This document shows, in pieces, positions 7,442 through 9,865 of a stretch of DNA of 9,865 bases (positions are counted from its first letter, which is position 1; each line of letters starts with the position of its first letter). The stretch covers positions 1 to 9,865 of the forward strand of contig PEYP01000139.1 of NCBI GenBank assembly GCA_002774315.1. The letters are read 5' to 3'. The notes under the pieces were generated by a model. That model worked only from the letters and a program-made list of their open reading frames with translations, ran no database searches and was not told the origin of the DNA. Both the position numbers and the translations under genes were made by a program. This DNA comes from Candidatus Stahliibacteriota bacterium CG08_land_8_20_14_0_20_40_26 (GTDB lineage: Bacteria > Hydrothermota > UBA3073).

Positions 7442-7541
7442 GAGACCCTCTATACTAAGGAGAAACTTTTCTTACACAGAATTACTCTCAGTGGATGAAT
7501 TGAAAAATATGCAGGGGATTATAGTACAAATGGAAGAAGAT

Positions 7542-8555
7542 TTATGGCCCAAATTGGTTCAAAAATCTCATGTCATTTTCATAAAAAAGTCTGATATCGT
7601 CTATTCTGTATTTTAACATTATAAGACGTTCAAGCCCCATACCAAAAGCAAATCCCGTATACTCCTTTGGGTTATATCCAACATTATTGAAAACCTCAGG
7701 ATGCACCATACCACATCCAAGTACTTCCACAAATCCTGTGCCTTTACAGACCCTGCATCCTCTTCCCTTACATACTGAACATGATACATACAGTTCCGCA
7801 GACGGTTCGGTGAACGGAAAGTAACTGGGAACAAATTTCGTACGAATATTTTTTCCAAAAAATTGATATGCAAAATAGGTCAGGGTGCCTTTAAGTTGTC
7901 TAAAGGTAACATTTCTATCTACATAGAAACCTTCCAACTGGTGAAATACAGGTGAGTGGGTAGCATCAGGCGAGTCGCGCCGATAGCACTTGCCACATGA
8001 TAGGACCTTAAGTGGTGGTTTTTCTCTCTCCATAACCCTTATCTGGACAGGAGAGGTATGAGTACGAAGAAGCCGTCCACCCTCCAGATAGAATGTATCA
8101 TGTATATCCCTTGCAGGATGATACATAGGTATGTTAAGCGCTTCAAAGTTATAATAATCGGTTTCTATCTCAGGACCCTCCACTATACTGTATCCTATTT
8201 GAGTGAATATATTGCATATCTCTTGACCACATATGGTTATCGGGTGTCTCCTTCCAATCCAGGGAATTCTTCCGGGCAGGGTAATATCAATGTCCTCCCT
8301 CTTTATATCTTTATCCTTCAGCTCCTTTTCCTTTGCAGAGATAGCATTTTCAATCTCTTTCTTTATTTCGTTTGCAGTCTTACCCACGATTCTTCTTTCT
8401 TCTTGTTTAAGACTGCCTATACCCCTGAGAACCCCAGTGAGTTTTCCCTTACGTCCCAGATAGAATATCCTAATTTTTTTTACCTCCTGTAGAGAAGATG
8501 CCTCAGTAATGCTGGAAAGGGCATTTTGCCTTATTTTATGCAGATTGGTTAGCAT
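7542..8555 (-). CDS. pheS: Phenylalanyl-tRNA synthetase alpha subunit
   Basis: Catalytic subunit of the alpha2beta2 enzyme that charges tRNA-Phe; class II synthetase, 337 residues from the ATG at 8555. The N-terminal coiled-coil (about 1-90) is followed by motif 1 (GYSIVEGPEIE near 121-131), motif 2 (CYRRDSPDATHSPVFHQLEGF near 190-210) and motif 3 (GFAFGMGLERL near 301-311). Between motifs 2 and 3 four cysteines in a CxxC-x4-CxxC pattern (about 259-270) suggest a zinc knuckle, present in some bacterial lineages but not in E. coli PheS. The gene overlaps rplT by 20 bases, so translation is probably coupled. A TTG at 8570 could extend the protein by five residues. pheT is not directly downstream. 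Confidence 0.96.
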   Translation of the reverse strand: MLTNLHKIRQNALSSITEASSLQEVKKIRIFYLGRKGKLTGVLRGIGSLKQEERRIVGKTANEIKKEIENAISAKEKELKDKDIKREDIDITLPGRIPWIGRRHPITICGQEICNIFTQIGYSIVEGPEIETDYYNFEALNIPMYHPARDIHDTFYLEGGRLLRTHTSPVQIRVMEREKPPLKVLSCGKCYRRDSPDATHSPVFHQLEGFYVDRNVTFRQLKGTLTYFAYQFFGKNIRTKFVPSYFPFTEPSAELYVSCSVCKGRGCRVCKGTGFVEVLGCGMVHPEVFNNVGYNPKEYTGFAFGMGLERLIMLKYRIDDIRLFYENDMRFLNQFGP

Positions 8556-8898
8556 TTTTTGAAATATCAACGAGGGTTTTGAATAAGACAGTGTCCTCTG
8601 TGGGAAGTTCAGAGAGAATCTTACGGTCTATCTCAATGCCTGCCTTTTTAAGCCCTTGTATAAATTGACTGTAAGACAAACCATACTGACGGGATGCAGC
8701 ATTTATCCTGCTAATAAAAAGCCTTCTCATTTCTCTCTTCTTTGCTCGGCGGTCTCTATATGCATACGAAAGGGATTTTGCGACTGCTATCTTTGCAGTA
8801 CGGTACAGCTTTGATCTGGCTCCCCAGTATCCCTTTGCGAGTTTTAACCACTTTTCCCTCCTTCTTCTTGTTTTTGGACCTCCTTTTACTCGTGCCAT
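8536..8898 (-). CDS. rplT: Large ribosomal subunit protein bL20
   Basis: Basic 23S rRNA-binding protein needed for 50S assembly and, in several bacteria, the translational repressor of its own operon. It is 120 residues from the ATG at 8898, starting MARVKGGPKTRRRREKWLK, exactly the family N-terminus, with the RRLFISRINAA block at about 63-73. The frame stays open to a start at 8922, but the strong Shine-Dalgarno site and family alignment fix the start at 8898. It overlaps pheS at its 3' end. It is separated from rpmI by 342 bases, much more than usual. Confidence 0.97.
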   Translation of the reverse strand: MARVKGGPKTRRRREKWLKLAKGYWGARSKLYRTAKIAVAKSLSYAYRDRRAKKREMRRLFISRINAASRQYGLSYSQFIQGLKKAGIEIDRKILSELPTEDTVLFKTLVDISKNANQSA

Positions 8899-8900
8899 GC

Positions 8901-8908
8901 TACCTCCT
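8901..8908 (-). promoter_or_regulatory. Strong Shine-Dalgarno site of rplT
   Basis: AGGAGGTA lies two bases before the rplT ATG at 8898 (AGGAGG to ATG four bases). It is the best ribosome binding site in the window and decides the start of rplT. Confidence 0.88.
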
Positions 8909-8928
8909 GGTATAATATTCATTATACC
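8909..8928. promoter_or_regulatory. Perfect palindrome abutting the rplT ribosome binding site
   Basis: GGTATAAT (8909-8916) and ATTATACC (8921-8928) are perfect 8-base arms around ATTC. The palindrome ends at the first base of the rplT Shine-Dalgarno site. It contains TATAAT on both strands, but no convincing -35 box lies at the right distance on the minus strand. It may be a hairpin that affects rplT translation, an operator, or part of the adjoining repeat. Confidence 0.5.
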
Positions 8929-8929
8929 T

Positions 8930-8964
8930 GATTACACAGATGTTTAGCCACAGATTACACAGAT
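8930..8964. repeat. Two direct copies of GATTACACAGAT
   Basis: Identical 12-base units at 8930-8941 and 8953-8964, 23 bases apart, with GCCACA before the second. The second copy reaches the stop codon of the GxxExxY remnant. A related inverted segment AATCTGTGAAATC lies at 9071-9083 on the other side of the remnant. Confidence 0.7.
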
Positions 8965-9062
8965 TAAAATATAAGTCTCTTTACTTGACAACTTTTATTA
9001 CCAAAATTAATCAACAATCCAACATGAAGTCCCGAAACTTTTAAATATGAAAGTAATTTATG
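8964..9062 (-). pseudogene. C-terminal remnant of a GxxExxY (PDDEXK_3) family protein
   Basis: Reading the minus strand from 9062 gives HKLLSYLKVSGLHVGLLI followed by NFGNKSCQVKRLIF and a TAA stop at 8964-8966. This matches the C-terminus of GxxExxY proteins (usually about 125 residues, ending like LLNYLKATGLKVGLLINFG...KRIV) from memory of the family. The frame continues upstream only through CACAGATT-type repeat sequence to a stop at 9102-9104, with no start codon and no GxxExxY motif, so about three quarters of the gene is gone. These genes of unknown function are often flanked by CACAGATT repeats, as here. It is a decayed insertion inside the infC-rpmI-rplT-pheS operon. Confidence 0.75.
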
Positions 9063-9103
9063 TATAAAAAAATCTGTGAAATCTCTTTTTAATCTTTCTA
9101 ATC

Positions 9104-9130
9104 AGACATCCTGATCTTTATAGGATGTCT
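9104..9130. repeat. Inverted repeat with 9-bp perfect stem
   Basis: AGACATCCT (9104-9112) and AGGATGTCT (9122-9130) form perfect arms around a 9-base loop. Neither strand has a run of T directly after it, so it does not look like a classic intrinsic terminator. It could be a transcript-processing hairpin, a partial attenuator or another extragenic repeat. Confidence 0.55.
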
Positions 9131-9240
9131 TAAGTGGACTATAATTATCCCTCTATGAAAAATAGTGTAGATGTGGAGAAACGAAACTCCTTTTCTCTTA
9201 TGAACCTTTCACCGGATACTAATTAGGATTATAATTTTTG

Positions 9241-9435
9241 TCAGTCAACGAGCATCTTTCTAACCCTCTTTGCATCTACAAGTGCGAGAGGAATAGAACC
9301 TCTGAGCTGTCTCTTTACTTTTCTACTCCTCTTTGAGAGGAGATGATTTCTACGTGCTCTATGCCTCATCACCTTTCCACTAGATGTAATTCTGAATCTA
9401 CTTCTTGCAGCCTTCTTAGTCTTTAATTTTGGCAT
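9241..9435 (-). CDS. rpmI: Large ribosomal subunit protein bL35
   Basis: Small basic ribosomal protein of 64 residues, the family's normal length. It begins MPKLKTKKAARSRFRITSSGK and has the RHRARRNHLLSKRSRK block at 24-39 and the AKRVRKML ending. The ATG at 9435 is preceded by GAGGGGTG (9440-9447) with four bases between. It overlaps the last codons of infC by 20 bases, so the two are probably translated in a coupled way. Confidence 0.97.
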   Translation of the reverse strand: MPKLKTKKAARSRFRITSSGKVMRHRARRNHLLSKRSRKVKRQLRGSIPLALVDAKRVRKMLVD

Positions 9436-9865
9436 TTTTCACCCCTCTCACAGGAATAAATTGCATAACCATCTGTCTGCCCTCCATCTTTGGAGATAAC
9501 TCTACCTTTGCTATATCAGAAACATCATCTTTTATTCTTTCCAAAATCTGCTTGCCCATATTCAGATGTACTATCTCCCTTCCCCTGAAAAATATCCTTA
9601 TCTTTAACCTATTTCCATTTTCAAGAAACTCTCTGGCAAACTTGAGCTTGGTGAGATAATCGTGCTCCTGAATCTTGACTCCAAGCTTAAGTTCCTTCAC
9701 CTTTATCGCCTTTTGTTTTTTCTGTTTTTGTTTCTGCTTCTCCTGATAGAGGTATTTACCGTAATCCATTATCTTACAAACAGGAGGCCTTTCATGAGGC
9801 GCAATTTCCACTAAATCAAGACTCTTTGACTTTGCAAGATTCAGGGCTTCATCTCTGGATACTAC
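9416..9865 (-). CDS. infC: Translation initiation factor IF-3, 5' end outside window
   Basis: IF-3 binds the 30S subunit and secures correct start-codon choice. The window holds 149 codons, reading from VVSRDEALNLAKSKSLDLVEIA at the right edge with no start codon; some 20-30 N-terminal residues lie beyond 9865. The N-domain block APHERPPVCKIMDYGKYLYQ, the lysine/glutamine-rich linker (KQKQKQKKQK) and the C-domain segments KELKLGVKIQEHDYLTKLKFAREFL and IFFRGREIVH are all visible. The C-terminus carries a short tail after the usual GRQMVMQF end (IPVRGVKNAKIKD) that overlaps rpmI. A GTG at 9811 (V of DLVEIAP) is internal, not a start. Confidence 0.97.
   Translation of the reverse strand, partial: VVSRDEALNLAKSKSLDLVEIAPHERPPVCKIMDYGKYLYQEKQKQKQKKQKAIKVKELKLGVKIQEHDYLTKLKFAREFLENGNRLKIRIFFRGREIVHLNMGKQILERIKDDVSDIAKVELSPKMEGRQMVMQFIPVRGVKNAKIKD

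Larger units (their letters stand above)
8899..9240. other. 342-bp rpmI-rplT intergenic region with gene remnant and repeats
   Basis: This gap splits two ribosomal protein genes that are normally adjacent. From rplT outward it holds the rplT ribosome binding site and palindrome (8901-8928), two copies of GATTACACAGAT (8930-8941 and 8953-8964), a GxxExxY C-terminal remnant (8964-9062), an AATCTGTGAAATC segment (9071-9083), and a 9-bp-stem inverted repeat (9104-9130). The remaining stretch 9131-9240 has a short GGAG/CTCC hairpin possibility at 9176-9191 and no coding sequence I recognise. Confidence 0.75.

Noticed and set aside
7441..7616. Plus-strand open frame covering the pheS-buk gap and the pheS 3' end, with protein-like composition
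   Set aside because: Its second half is antisense to the conserved pheS C-terminus, and the frame continues back through antisense buk. No family resemblance and no ribosome binding site were seen.
8930..8964. Repeated GATTACACAGAT as a possible CRISPR fragment
   Set aside because: Only two 12-base units with an 11-base separation and no cas genes; they belong to a dispersed extragenic repeat family.
9176..9191. GGAG...CTCC hairpin as an intrinsic terminator
   Set aside because: Only four base pairs; the T run lies on the plus strand, opposite to all transcription in the window.
9226..9256. TTGACT and TATAAT on the minus strand at the end of rpmI, a possible promoter for rplT
   Set aside because: Only 9 bases separate the two boxes, too short for sigma70.

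Overview
The window looks like an ordinary chromosomal segment of an uncultured, moderately AT-rich, diderm (Gram-negative) bacterium. Evidence for an outer membrane is a lipid A pathway enzyme (LpxH type) and a lipoprotein with a clean lipobox. All eleven recognisable genes lie on the minus strand. The degenerate intergenic repeats built on CCACAGA units and AT-rich 'AATTCC/ATTAG' stretches resemble those I associate with candidate phyla such as Omnitrophota; that placement is a low-confidence impression, not a measurement.

In transcriptional order (right to left), the first block is translational: infC (5' end outside the window), rpmI, rplT and pheS. infC/rpmI and rplT/pheS overlap by about 20 bases, but rpmI and rplT, which normally sit side by side, are separated by 342 bases. 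That gap holds a decayed C-terminal piece of a GxxExxY (PDDEXK_3) protein flanked by CACAGATT repeats, plus two inverted repeats. pheT does not follow pheS; a butyrate kinase gene (buk) does.

The second block is buk, then mnmE (tRNA U34 modification GTPase) and lpxH, the last two joined by a TAATG stop/start. A palindromic AT-rich repeat lies between buk and mnmE and contains a possible promoter.

The third block begins after a 171-base repeat element with CCACAGAG ends. A DUF502 membrane protein has a near-consensus sigma70 promoter only a few bases before its start codon, so its mRNA should be leaderless or nearly so. After another repeat-rich gap comes a tightly coupled trio: a soluble CorC/HlyC-type CBS protein, an orphan periplasmic-binding lipoprotein (Peripla_BP_6 type), and a TrkH/KtrB potassium channel subunit cut by the left edge of the window.

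I found no CRISPR array, tRNA, rRNA, complete mobile element or defence system. The most interesting material is intergenic: a set of elements bounded by CCACAGA-type inverted repeats, one carrying a gene remnant inside a ribosomal protein operon, and the leaderless promoter beside another.
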